This document shows positions 34,771-47,150 of a stretch of DNA of 64,000 nt, piece after piece. Origin of the DNA: Ceratothoa steindachneri (lineage: Eukaryota > Arthropoda > Malacostraca > Isopoda > Cymothoidae); assembly GCA_963969495.1 (NCBI GenBank), contig OZ018323.1, forward strand, positions 72,202,920 through 72,266,919. Direction: 5' to 3'. The translations under genes and the position numbers were made by a program. How positions within the stretch are numbered: position 1 is the stretch's first letter; each line of letters opens with the position of its first letter. The notes beneath the pieces were generated by a model. That model searched no databases. It was not told the origin of the DNA and saw only the letters and a program-made list of their open reading frames with translations.

Positions 34771-35339
34771 TTCAATTCTAAACTTAAGGGATTAAATGTC
34801 CATTTTCGTCATATGATGATCCCCAAATTTGAACCCAAAATATGCTTAGTAACTTGCTTTCACAAATGAAGTTAATTTCGATTGATGACCAGGCAATGTT
34901 ACTTGCGCGTAGATAAAAAAACCATATTGGGATCATTTTTTCATTTCTTTTTTAAAATCTTCTCAAATAAATAGAAAATCATTTAAACATTTATAAGTCA
35001 GAAATAAATTGGCATTATGGAAAGCATTTAAAATATAATCATTTTAAAAAAGACTAGGGGAGAGTTTTATTAAACTAATCATAGATGAAAACGACCATTG
35101 TTATGGAAAAATATATTTTTCCTTTTGGTCTTTGACATTCAACTTATATATTTTTAACACTTTTAGCATTTATTTTAAATATATATTATTATTACGTCTA
35201 ATGGTAGGATTTTTTCAAAAGCATATGTATAAAAATAACACCGAGCATAACATTTTGCACATTAATCACCACCCACAAGGCTTAGGTAAAAAACAATTGA
35301 TAGCTAAAATGTTATTTCTCTTAAATAATGTTTGCAAAA
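34771..35339. other. AT-rich stretch between copy E and the LINE RT
   Basis: Probably the decayed linker between endonuclease and RT of the interrupted LINE, or flank of copy E. No motif survives that decides this. Confidence 0.3.
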
Positions 35340-36420
35340 TCCAAAAACGAAATCAGTAACTACCGGCCAATTTTCTTTCTAGATTTTATGGGACACTACC
35401 TTAAAAGCTACTAAATAACAGACTGAGACAATATCTAGGAAACAATGACCTATATAACCTTCACGAACATCGATTCCGAAAAAGATACTGGACAGAAAGG
35501 GCATTAAGATACTGAAGTATCATCCGCGTTTGACAAAGTATGGATACCAAGTCTATAAAAAAGATAAAAGACCTTGAGATGGAAGGTAATCTTACTAAAA
35601 TCCTTTGTGATTATCCAGAAAAATTACAAGCCTTTTTCAAATTTAACAATTTTGAAAGAGAGCCCTTTAATATTGAAGCAAAGGTATAGCTCCTGCCCTA
35701 TATTCAACATATATGTACTGGTAACCTCCCCTTTCCCTACGCATGACATTGCACAATATATTCAGCTAGTGGATAATATTACTCATGCGAAGGTAAACAA
35801 CTATCCCAATCCAGCTGATATTGCTAACAAGACATGAGGAGAGATAAATAACTTTAAAAACTTTGAAAACTAAACCAAATTTAGACGAATATCAACAAAG
35901 CCAAAGTGATACCTATGTATAAAGAGACACAGACTATCAGATATTTTTCTCCACGATGAATTTTATCGCTAGTCCCAAGAAGAATGTTTTATTGGAATAA
36001 AAATTACATGTTATACACCCGAGCTTAATGAAAAAGTTACGATAAACAAGATAAGCTTTCAATCTTCTTTGTTTATATATCATTACTCGCGAAAAAATAG
36101 GAATTATATCTTACCCTGCTGAAACCAATATTTTTATATCCTGAAAAATCCTCATACGTTATGAGCAATGCGCAGGCGAGAAAGGCATAAAAGCTACACA
36201 ACCTTGCTACCAGATTTATTACCAACGTTACTCGAACGGAATGTATATCCTAAATCCTATTACATGACATCACTGATCTCGACCCTGAGAATATAACACT
36301 TCACGAACATATGAAAATATATGGAAAAAGCTATAGAACTATCTGCTAGATGAATTACTTGAACTGATCAGACCTACCGAATCTATATAATAAACAAACC
36401 TTTCATATTAGCCGAAAACA
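35340..36420 (+). pseudogene. I/jockey-like LINE reverse transcriptase
   Basis: Begins SNYRPIFFLDFMG (RT entry), then DVSKAFDKVW-like (SSAFDKVWIPSL), LEMEGNLTKILCDY, EPFNIEA and GIAPALYSTYMYW-like remains of PQGSVLSPTLYNIY. The catalytic box appears as YIQLVDNITHAKV, in place of YADD. NYPNPADIANKT and later IGIKITC (LGI..) continue the family order. Very A-rich sequence at 36408-36500 may be the remains of a 3' tail. Many stops. Related in type to I/Nimb/jockey elements and distinct from the CR1 and RTE copies. Confidence 0.65.
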
Positions 36421-36959
36421 ACAAAAAAAACTGAAATGGGGAAAAACTAAAAACAAACAAAACAACACAAAAACACATATGGGCAAAAAAAAGGAAAATC
36501 TTTCTTAAGAAAAACTATTGCAATTTTTTATTACTTAATGAACGCGGAAAAAGGCTCACAAGAGCAACGTTGACAGTTTGCCATAGACACTGGCACATCA
36601 ATACTTGTCCTAAAATAACACATTTTATATACCATTCATACGTATCTTTATACGAGTTTTCTAGTAAAAAAAGTTGATCGTTGAGATCGATAGAGGGGTA
36701 AAGTAAATGGGGGGTGACTGAGGCAATGTGGGTGGTGTTAGGCTGGAGCTGTTGATATGTTTACTTTTGGTCTTCGTTTCTATAAAGTAACGGCTTGAGC
36801 CATGTGTAGTCGTCTGCGATCACTTTCCAGCCAAATATTGTTAATTTATTTTTTTAACATTGCTCGGGTGAGGGTCATCCGGTACTTTAGAATGTAGTGT
36901 TTGTTGGCTGTGACACACCTAAGTAAATTCCTGAATTCGATCGTTACCCTATAGCTTAC

Positions 36960-37520
36960 ATCGGATTACAGCCTATAATTCAATGGAGAACATTCTATAC
37001 ATCCTCAAAATCTCCAAACCAGCCAAGTTCATGTCCTTAATTTACTTTTAATCCTTCTTAAACAAAGTTAAGTTCTTATGGATAAAACCATCGAGCATAT
37101 TTGCCAAAGTTTTACCACAAATAGAATAATACCCATCTCCCCTCTAGATCTCTGAAGAGATTATGCAACAAATCCTTCAAGCCCTCACCAGGGATGCGCC
37201 TTTCTATGGCCCTAAGGGTTAAATGCATAAGCAAGGGGAGGTGATGGGATTCTCAGTTGGTGTGCTTTTCGCCAAAATCTACATCAGCATCGTGGAGAGG
37301 CCATATTCAAAAATAATCCTTCCTTGAAGCCTCCTATTTTCATCCTATTTATTGATAACTGATTCATAAATTTGGATAACCATAACTTTGCATTTACTTT
37401 GATCCAAACATTCAAGAAAAATTCATCTCTCTACTTTACCTTCCAAGTTGAAAAATACTCCCTGTTAGCATTTTCCTACTTCCTATTCCATTTTCAATCG
37501 GTTTCGTGAATGAAGTTGAC
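36960..37520 (+). pseudogene. Penelope-like element reverse transcriptase relic
   Basis: ISEEIMQQILQALTRDAPFY at about 37150 is followed by GPKG*MHKQGEVMGFSVGVL and FAKIYISIVE, matching the Penelope-like pattern F.Y..YRQ.EGVAMGSPLGPLLANIYM..VE. Next come LFIDN (in place of YVDD) and a region reading TFQVEKYSLLAFSYFLFHF, fitting the TFE.E.NG.LPFLD block. The GIY-YIG endonuclease domain was not found. The catalytic Asp pair is lost and stops are present. Confidence 0.65.
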
Positions 37521-40430
37521 GTTAGAGCTAAAAATATGTGCTCCTGCATTAAGAGATACTCGGAATGTCGCAAACATATAAATAAGGAAAAAATTTGATT
37601 AAATTCGTTTATTTTACATGCGAAATAAAAGATTGCTTCTTTCTGCCGTAATCACTATCCATCAAGTACTTTTAATTGAAAAGTATCAAATGATTTGCTT
37701 TAAATCACTATTTAAACTCTTAGCCGTGCAAAAACAATGTACTAGGAAATAATACTAATTCTTCGTGGATCAAAAACACAGTAAATGATATCAAACACGT
37801 AGTCTTTATAACTCAATGAAATTCTTCATGTCGAATTGTAGACACTTCACCGTTCTCTTTGTATGCTTAATAGTTAGCGAAGTGTTGGAAATCTCCTTAT
37901 TTTCAACAATCTGCCGCATACCTGGAAAAGCTTAATAACAACGAATAAAAGCTCGGAAATAGATGATACTTTGGTGGTGTTTATGGCCAAAGTCTATCGC
38001 CCACTTCAAATACTATTGAACGAGGATAGTTTAAGTCAGATTTATGTGCACGAGGACGAATATTAGCAAACTTCAGATAGAAAGGGGCATGAATAACGAT
38101 TTAGACGGAGCATTTATTTCCTTTAAAATTAACAATTATTATCTTGGAGTAAAAAAATATTTTCGAGAATCATATTTCCTCTCAGATTGTACAAAAAATC
38201 CCTCCTTTTTATATTTTAGAAATTTACTATTTATTTGTTACCACTTATTCTGTAACAAGCAATAACATAAAATTTTAGACAATAGTGCTAAAATATGGGC
38301 ATACATGTGTATTAATATAATCTTTTTCTTATTCACAAGATCACAATACGGACTAGATAGAATTTTTGGAATTACAGTATGTACTTGTAGTTTTTTATAG
38401 TTATTACAATTTCGTCATAACATGATATATAGCTCTTACGATCCAAGGAAACTTTTCATGGGTATACTAAAATTATAAGTAAAACCATTGACTTATGGAG
38501 CACTCCTTTGAATTTACATCAAAATTTAGGACATCTCTTAAATATTCTGCTTACTTGGATGGGAATTTTCATTAATTAAATATGATAATAAACTTAAAGA
38601 ACTAGAAGATCTTAGTTGTTTAGAAAAGAAGATCATTAGGTTTAGTGGACGATTTCTGATAGATATAAACAAGCCATCATCTCCTAACAAAAATCTAAAG
38701 CATGTTATCTTAACAAATAAAACTATTAATCATTTAAAGAAGTAGTGGTAGTTTCTGTACCTCTAATATAAAAAATTCTCAGAAAATATATAATTCTGCG
38801 TAATTTTGGCTACTCTAAATAAAACATAACGCAATAAACACGATATTTAACAGGTAAGAGAAATAAACCGTGAAACACAGTAGAAAAGAGTGACAGACGA
38901 GAAAAAGCAGCGCCTTTTATTCTTTCTTCCAACAGGACCAAACAAAATTAAATGTGGTCATAAATTGTACTAAACTAAACATGAGAAATAGATTACATAC
39001 TATTAAAAGGAAACCCTTTATTTTCCTGCTCGTAATAACATTCTAATCACAAAGATTCTACTAAATAATATAAAGCTAGAAAGAGAGATCAAGTCGGGAA
39101 GAGGAATAAAAATAAAAAGGGGCTTACAAAACAATTTAACGGACTACCTCAAATTAGCCTAACGAACAAGGATAGAATCTTAAAGACAAAAAAAACATTG
39201 ACGAATTAAATTAAACTGTTGTAAAAAATATTATCGAAGCAAGTTTGTCTAATAAATAAAGGCTAGTGTTCAGAAATCATTTAAATAAGGCGCAAAAACT
39301 GAGACGGTTTGGTAGAATTAATGAAAGATTTAAAAGATCATTACCAAATTAGATAATGGCAAATAAAAACAAGAGAGAAGATTATAAAAAAAAATATGAA
39401 AAAAGGAATACAAATTATACATTTTATACAAAGTATTAATGTTATACGTGTGGTTTGAAGAGTTTTTAACGACTTGCGAGAGAAAATATCTGATAATTCT
39501 TTTTCAGAGAAAATTTTGTACCATTGGATTTTTAAATATTCTATTAATAAAGACACAGGTCTTTTCTTTGGTGGCCATTTAGTTATCCAAATTAAATTGC
39601 AAATTCAAATCTCTCTCTGAATTTTTTTTAAAGTTCAGGTAAAACTTTCGTCACACTAAGATTAGTTGTCTTGGCGCAGATGCAGAAGGAGATAGAAATC
39701 GAACGAAATATTCTAGAGAAGGGATAACAACCTCTTTATATGTTTAATTAACAATAATTTATTTAGATTTTAATACTATAAACCTGGTTTTGCAACTAAG
39801 AATTGTGTTTGCCGTTTAAGCTGCTAAAACACAAGTTTTGAACATTTAGGTCACTAAATGACAGCGATACCGAGTACACTATAAATTTCAAACGATATAC
39901 CGAAATTAATTAGAAAATTTTAGAGGGTTTTATCTACTGTTTGAATAAATCCTTTTATAATGTTATTAAAACGTAACCTAATACTTTTCGAGGAAAATAA
40001 TAAACAATTAACTATGATTGAGATAGTTTAAAAACAAATGTATTTACTGTAAGAAAATTAGACTGAAAAAATAATTTTTTACATTAATATTAGAATAAGA
40101 ATAAAACAATTGCGATTGAAATTCATAAAATTCATTTTCAAGATTAAAAGTAAGAAATGTTTAGGCAATAAGCCTTTTAGAAGTTTAAAAGTTTATGGTG
40201 TAGCGTTGATAGAGATTAAACAGCCTAGGTTTGTGGTTATGAACCACAAGAATGATAATTATTTGTCGTGGAATGGCCAGACTATATATTTATATATACG
40301 TAGGTACTTTGGGGCTTGGCACAAAGTAGGTTGAAGACCGATAGTGAAAGGGGAAATTGTTAGGAGTCCTGAGAGGATAGTTTATTATTACTTTGCGGAG
40401 TCCTTTTAAATAAATATTTCAGAGTGCAAG
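37521..40430. other. AT-rich stretch without recognisable gene
   Basis: No family recognised; the ORFs at 38044-38265, 39341-39556 and 40110-40334 look like chance. Confidence 0.45.
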
Positions 40431-41340
40431 TTCGCCAAAGATTAACAGGTAGCTGGTACGTGCTGGGGTTGCAAAAGAAAGACAATAACGAAAATATAAC
40501 TTTACTAACGACAAAAGAATATATACGAGTATATTCGCATAGAATTTGGTTTTAAATGGAATGGTTGCCCAGACGGGGTTAAAGATTTATATGCGATCAG
40601 GTAGGTTAATTAAGGGATTAAAGAGGTCAGATACAGTTGGTGATTTAATTGAGGATTTTAAACTGGGTCGTACACACCAATAATGGAGCAATTGGATAAG
40701 CCAGATTTAAGATTATTCTGCTGGTGGCAACGGTTATGAATACCTTTAGTGCTCGTTGCCGAAAAGGGGCCAGTTGTGGTACGGTGAATGCGACAAAAGA
40801 AGTTGGTTTACCTCTGGCGTCTATACGAGGGAGAACTACTCGCCTTCCGAGTTGGGAATCTTTGTCAGTCCTTGCCGATTGACTAGGGCAGAGTTCACTG
40901 ATATCGAAGTTTGCTGATTAACTAAGGCAGAGTTCACGGATCCATTTAGCCTTCATACGAATCGAAATAGCCGCTGGAGAGGGAAAGACTCCTTTAGCTT
41001 GTTCGTCGGAGTAGGTGGAAGTCTAACACTGCTGCTCTCTAAGCTCAGTCGAAGCGTTATATAGGTGCCTGGAGAGGATGAGTAATCTTGATAACGCTCG
41101 TTGAAATGTCCAACGGATTTCAATCTTTGAGCAGAAAGGCCCAAATTCCCACAGAGAGGTGGCAGCGTAAGGGGGGGGGGCTAGATGACATTGGTCCCTA
41201 AGCAAATACAGCTGGGGCGAGTAATAAAGTGTTAGCCGCCTCCTTGCCTAGTTTCTCATGCTTTCACCAGCTCCATGTGGTGATTTCCGGATCCACGTGG
41301 GCAGGGAGACACGTGGCCGCCATTTGACCTCATTCTGCTA
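40431..41340 (-). mobile_element. LTR-like block
   Basis: A less AT-rich island with promoter-like layout on the minus strand: a CCACGTGG palindrome near 41295, a TATATAAC box at about 41058 and a transcription-start-like region after it. Near 40880-40950 there is a ~42-base imperfect tandem duplication (shared GGCAGAGTTCAC). Then AATAATAAA-like signals and TTATATTTTCGTTATTGTC (about 40480) resemble TTATATTTTCGTTGTTTCATC at about 53038. No coding sequence, no confirmed ends. Possibly a solo LTR. Confidence 0.35.
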
Positions 41341-44079
41341 CATTATTAATTAACACTTATATCAATGAAGCGAAAGTTGGAAAGTGTTGGAAGAAAGGGC
41401 AGATCTGTAAGGAAAGTATTTTTCTAGCATTAATTTGAACGAATAAGTACGCGCACCCTCAATAATAGATAGAAGTCTCGCTATTTGTGAATATAAAATA
41501 ATTTATTTCCTTTTCTCCTATTTTACTCTTACGAGACGAAAGTTATACCTATATTTATTTCAATACGTTAAACCTAACCGATGAATACAACTCACCATTT
41601 TCCATATATGAATAACGAATGCAAAGGTTGTGAAGTTAGGCGACACATTTTGAAACGTAACCAAATTGAGAAGCCAAAATTGGATTTTCCCTGAGGTGGA
41701 TCGTCTCAGGGAGAATTCTCATTTACTTACTCGGATACAAAATTTCAAATCTTTTCTCTTTCTGCAAAGAAATGCTACGCCATTGTGGATAAAAAGAAAG
41801 TTTTTGAATTTACACAACGAATGGCATGTGTAAAACCTAAACGCGAGGCGCTAACTAATAGCGATGGATGATAAATTATTTTGCAATAACATATAGTCTT
41901 TCTTAAAACATAATTTTTTATGCAGCAAATTATAATCCAATACTATTTACATAAGGATAGTTAAAACTGCAGTAAAAAATATTTGAAATTTTATTAATAT
42001 TTCATTCCATAAGTAATGTCAAAAGAAATCTGATGGCATTAATTTTTCCTGGAGACAATCCTAATTCCACTTTTCTGGTTGAAAAATTGCCCAACGAATT
42101 TAAATTCCACCACTTAATCACTCCTTTCATCTGGAATACAAAGCTATTGTGCCTTAAAATGGAAGAATGCTCCTTATGAAATGATGGACGCCACTTTTCT
42201 GCATTTTTCTTAATGCAGAAAATACTACACAATACTACACAAAATATTGACTGAAATAAGAAAATAGATTTTCTATAGGAATATAAAGCGACGCCAACAA
42301 TAGTAGTGTAAGTGAACCTAATAAAGCACAACCAGGAAGGTATCTCTTTCCAAACAGAGTTGTAGTGTTTAATGAGATTGTGTTGATGAACTGCTTTGAC
42401 TTTCTACCAGTTTTTATCATTCAGAGAGATACAATATTTTATCAAAATAAGTATTTCATTAATCAGGTACACTTTCTTGCTTTTCAATCATGCTAATGGA
42501 CGGACCGATTCTGCAAAGCTCATATCTTCAAATAACGATGATCTATACCTGTGTTTGAAGACCTATCTTGATAGAATAGTCTTTACCTTAGAATAGAAGG
42601 GTAAAGAGCCATGTCTCTATGTTTTCATCTCAGCCTAATGGGTTCAATACTAGTTATTAAGAAACTTTGTAATCGTTACAACGTGTTTGATAATGATGGG
42701 AATTACTTTAATGAAAAAATACTAATAAAAGATGAAATAAAGGTTCTTTTGTCTCTCGCCAAAAATTTGGACATTAGTTTTGGTTACAGTATGAAATCGA
42801 TGCATGCGTATTGAAATTAACGATTACTCTCCTATTACGAGAGTCGTTTGAGAAATATAATGTGTTCACCATGTATAAGTAAGCTGTTAGAGGTTTTCAA
42901 GCTTATGGGTGGAAGCCGAGTGGGACGTATTGCCGAAGTCATTTTTGAAAATAAATTTCAGTACTTAGATGCACTCTTTACAATTTTCCTACGGATATAT
43001 GCCTCTACACTAGTATTTGGACGTAAAAAACATGGAATGTTCCGCACCAAGTTTAAGTATTAATGGAGACGTACGAGACATTATATCACAATTCAAAGGC
43101 TGCTATATTTATGATGTGATTGTTAAAAGGTCTATTTTCGAACAATAAATAAATAAACGGGCGATAAGTTTGTTTTTAAATCGCAGATGTTTGCGCAGGA
43201 ACTAAGTTTTATTGGTGCATGGATTCCTTCATCATGGTGTCAATCAAACATTTGGGATCGCTAAATTGAAACTAAAGACCATTCAAAGTACATCTAATTA
43301 ATTGAGGAAATGGCATCTGATAACTGGTTTGAATTTATGCTTTTGTTAATCAATGATAATATTAATAAAGATAACATCTGTTACCTTTCCTGTTTATCTA
43401 TATTAATTAATCTTTTTAGATTTCCCTAGCTGACTTTCTCTCTCCCTCATTCTATCTCTTATTCTCAAAGTGTTTGGGATTAAATTTTATTTCAAACATT
43501 ATTTGTATCATTAAAACATAAAGAAACTCAGAAGTCACATTTTTCATACTTCAATTAAACTGATTTTTTCATTTATAAAGTTGAATATGTTTACGATATA
43601 TTAATATATTACTTTCATGCCTGTCTTTTCTCCATTTATTAAATTTGTAAATCAATTTCCAAGTTTATAAATACAAAAGTTTAAAAATAGCAGTATAAAA
43701 TGTGAAAGAGTCGAAACCAATAGTGATAAGATCTGGTGGTATTTAAAGCTATCAAAAGCTTTCAAGAGACAGAAAGCTGCCGTTTAAAAATGAATAACAA
43801 CCCACTTCGAGGATATCAACCCTCTGCAAGAAGACAATGAAAAAGATCAGAAGAACTTCATGGGTAAATGATAGACACCTGGCTTATAAAGCCAAAGCCA
43901 TTTGAACTTGAAAAATTTACTGAAAGATGATATAAACTTCCTCCATTTAATATAGCTAAAGAATACTTTCCAACACCACAAAAAAGAGAAACAGCAAAGC
44001 TGTTTCTTGAAATGCTCCTTGATATCTCGCAGCGTCCAAGTCTGTAGAATGATAAGTAGTTGCTTACTCCTAGACCACT
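41341..44079. other. AT-rich stretch without recognisable gene
   Basis: A 109-codon minus-strand ORF (42002-42331) and several plus-strand ORFs (42396-43063) match no family I know. No splice context decides for or against coding. Confidence 0.4.
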
Positions 44080-44545
44080 CACAACACAGCTGACATTATT
44101 ACGGAGAGGGAAGCTAGATCAGCTTCGGTGATGGTGTGGGCTAGCGTAACATTAATGGTCCAAAAAACATATCCCATGTTTTGTGAAGAGTAGGTGAAGA
44201 TCACTCGACATGTTTCTTTAAACAGATTGAAAGACAAGGTCATTTCTTGGATGTATGTCCCCTTAGGAAATGCTGGTATAACCTCCATACAACATAGAGA
44301 AACATAAATTACAACAAAACAATCGGGTTTGGCCGCCTTCGCTTGATTTGAACTTTATGGCATCTGTTGTGTGTTTGATGCTTGAGTAGAAGGCCTATAC
44401 TAACTCTTATGAGTTTCAAGTTCTGATTGAAAAACTCGAAAAAATGGTCGAAGCAAATATCACCTGAAACCCTCTGTGCACTTCTGTTCATATTACATAG
44501 ACTTCATCCTGTCATCAACGCAAAAGGCGATGAAATTCAATAATA
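44080..44545 (+). pseudogene. mariner/Tc1-like transposase relic (C-terminal half)
   Basis: Reads RSASVMVWASVTLM, LKDKVISWMYVPLGNAG and IQH, then in other frames KQISPETLCALL and INAKGDEIQ at the end. This is the order VMVWA.V...L..K..PW......G..FQQDGA...ISPE.L......L..VI.AKGGHIE of maT-like mariner transposases. The catalytic DNAP-like block and the DLNPLD block are destroyed. It ends at a stop near 44541. No inverted repeats found. Confidence 0.65.
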
Positions 44546-45569
44546 GTTACATCATCTCGTGGCAAATATATTTTTATTTAGTTTTAGCCCAACATATATG
44601 TAATATTACATCATTACGAGTAAATAATGAATTAATATCATTTTTCACTTCATATATCCTCCCTGTAGATATATGCAGGTTGTCAAATAGCAATTAATAC
44701 CAGTCTTCTGAAATTAAAAAAATATCACGGTTACATTTATCACAAATAAACCAGGTTGCCTGAGTTTTGTCATTTTCTTAATTGAAAATACAGTTAACCT
44801 GGAGCAAGATATTCGTCATAGTCTTGGAAACTGATGAGATTCACTTACCCTTATCATAAATTTCATAGCTCCATACAGCTGAATTTAAATTAAAAAAAAT
44901 TAAAAAGAGATAATATTAAAATCATTTATCATGCTTTCGAAAGTGAATGAAATTCATTGTTTAATTAAATGCATAAGAAAAAGTATTTTAGATTTTAATC
45001 CATAATTTGGCTAGAGCTTGTAGGACACAATCATATACGTATTTAATTCTAAACACCCTATACCTGATTGAGATCTACTTTAATATAATGAAAAAGTTTC
45101 ATTCTTTGTTTTTTTATATAGGTAGAACACTGGCCAACACCAAACTTTTTGTATAAGATTTAAGCTGATATAGGAGAATTTTAAAGTGTTGAATCTAAAT
45201 GTGACATTGGTTTGCTCAATAAGTCAACTTTTGGATTTATCGGGACATGATTTATTTTACAGGTGTTTTACATACATCTAAGGGTATTTTCTATTTATAT
45301 GATTCAAAACTCTTTCTTATTTCTTTAAATAAACCAATTGTGAAGAGTTTACATGCGGCAATTTTTGACTTACTGGTAATTTTATTTTGAATGTGAATTA
45401 AATAGATTTGGCCAGAAGATCTTGCAAAAATAAGACCAATATATTTAGCTACATCTGCTTCAAATATACAATTTTTCCTAACATGAACCCAATCAAAATA
45501 TTTCTTAAAGACACTTACCATTCTAATTTTGGTATAAAGGTTTCGGCTCCCTAAATTGTATTTTAGACA
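44546..45569. other. AT-rich stretch without recognisable gene
   Basis: The 117-codon minus-strand ORF at 45291-45644 overlaps the start of copy F on the other strand and has no motif of its own; I regard it as a shadow. Confidence 0.45.
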
Positions 45570-47150
45570 TGCACCGAGTATCTGTGCAGTTGGACCAATG
45601 GCAAGCAAAGTTTGGAACTCCCATAGTTTGGAGGGAGCCAACAAACCATTGTAATGAGTGCTACTTCTGCGCTACTGATTTGATTGTGATTAAGAGAAAG
45701 AACTGGAGCACCATCTAGTATCCTGATCTTCAATTAGCACGTCGTCCTCTAGCTTATTGTGAGGAACTTCCAGTATCTGTGTTTGAACATTTTGAACACT
45801 AGTGACGAATATTCCTCCCGGGTTGAATAAAATTAAGCAGTGCTTTTGATGATGATGCTTCACATTCCTTTTCCCCAAAGCAGCTGAATGATCTTGTTCG
45901 CGATCTACGCTTGTGAAAGACCTCAGCTGAACTCTTGGAATTCAGATTGAAGGAAAAAATCCTCCTTTCTTGCAGTGTTTTCATAACCTTCAACCACAAC
46001 TGACGACATCAAGAGTACTCATGTTCTTTATTGTACAGATATTAGGAAGCTTTTGCAGAAGCTTAGAGTACCACCCCGAAGATTGGAAAATGTTCATTGA
46101 CTGCAGCAAGCGATCGCTAAAATGTTTTTTGCTGCACAACGGAAAATAGTTTGGCTCTTTACGTCTTGCTCACTATGCTACACTGGAGAAAACGTATGAA
46201 GCGGTTAAGTAGGTGCTGGAAAAATTTCGTTATGATAAGCATAAGAGGTTGATTTGTGGTGACCAGAAGATGGTGAACTTTTCTTTGGGAAACTAGTCCG
46301 AATTTAACAAGTATCCGTGATTCTTTGTACATGTGGCTTTGTAAATATCGAGCTTAGCATTGTAAATAGAAGGAGTGTTCTATACGGGAGGGAATGGTGA
46401 CTTGCAAAGCAAATAACCCTTTAGTGGACAGAGAAAGTATACTCTTCCCACCACTGTACATCATGGTCGGCATGACCAAACAATTTAAAAACCCCCCAAA
46501 TAGTTGCAGCTTCACTTACTTGTGATAGGCTTTTCTTGGATTGACCACGAATAATTTGAAAGGTGGTATAATTGACGGTCCTCAACTCCTTCCTTTTGTC
46601 AGAGATCCAAAGTTGAAAACTCAATTAAAAATGTGAAAGGAAATCATGGAAGGCTTTTGTTGTGGTTGTAAAGAACTTTAGTGGGAACAAGAAGGTCAGG
46701 TACTGCGCCGAACCCTTCAATAATATTATGAGTGGCTTTATAAAATTCGAATGCAACATGAGAATGGAAATTTCTTACTTAAGGTGGCATAATTGACAGT
46801 CCTCAACTCCTTCAGTTTGTCAGAGATCCAAAGTTGAAAACTCAATTAAAAATGTGAAAAGGAATCATGGAAGGCTTTTGTTGTGGTTGTAATGAACTTT
46901 AGTGGGAACAAGAAGGTAAGGTACTGCGCCGAACCCTTCAACAATATTATTAGGGGCTTCATAAGGATCAATGAATAAAAAGAATGAGATGAGATTCCAT
47001 TAGCACATGAAAGTGATAGAAACCTGATATCAGGGATGCTGGGATGCAGTCATGATGGCTGATTACTGTTGGAGGTAAAGAAGGACCTTCTTACCGCTGA
47101 GTATTCAAGGACTTCGAAGAGCCCAAAGCTCATGCCCGGAATTCTGGACA
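45570..47150 (+). pseudogene. Copy F of the recurring CxxC/GERFHQD family
   Basis: Plus-strand blocks in order: FGTPIVWREPTNHCNECYFC at about 45607-45667, YPDLQLARRPLAYCEELPV, SPKQLNDLVRDLRL (about 45880), a region like EDWKMFIDCSKRSLKCFLLH near 46085-46140, SLALYVLLTMLHWRKRMKRL covering the HSxxLKE equivalent, and VDRESILFPPLYIMVGMTKQ (about 46426). Next come AFLGLTTNNLKGGIIDGPQL (about 46530), a duplicated stretch (46561-46962) and WDAVMMADYCWR with KKDLLTAEYSRTSK at about 47030-47130. The CxxC (CFLC) and GERFHQD parts are missing or unreadable. Stops and frameshifts are many. Closest to copy C. Confidence 0.75.
46561..46962 (+). repeat. Internal tandem duplication within copy F
   Basis: A unit of about 221 bases occurs twice (46561-46781 and 46782-about 46962), sharing CAGAGATCCAAAGTTGAAAA, ATCATGGAAGGCTTTTGTTG and TACTGCGCCGAACCCTTCAA. 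Both encode the DGPQL...RDPKLKT...NFSGNKKVRYC segment of the family protein, so the duplication happened inside the gene. The first ~180 bases of the units are about 95% identical, so it is recent relative to the copy's decay. Confidence 0.9.

Noticed and set aside
42002..42331. 109-codon minus-strand ORF with a hydrophobic segment
   Set aside because: No family, signal or exon context that would support a gene.
45291..45644. 117-codon minus-strand ORF
   Set aside because: Overlaps copy F homology on the plus strand (WREP...CYFC block) and has no motif of its own.
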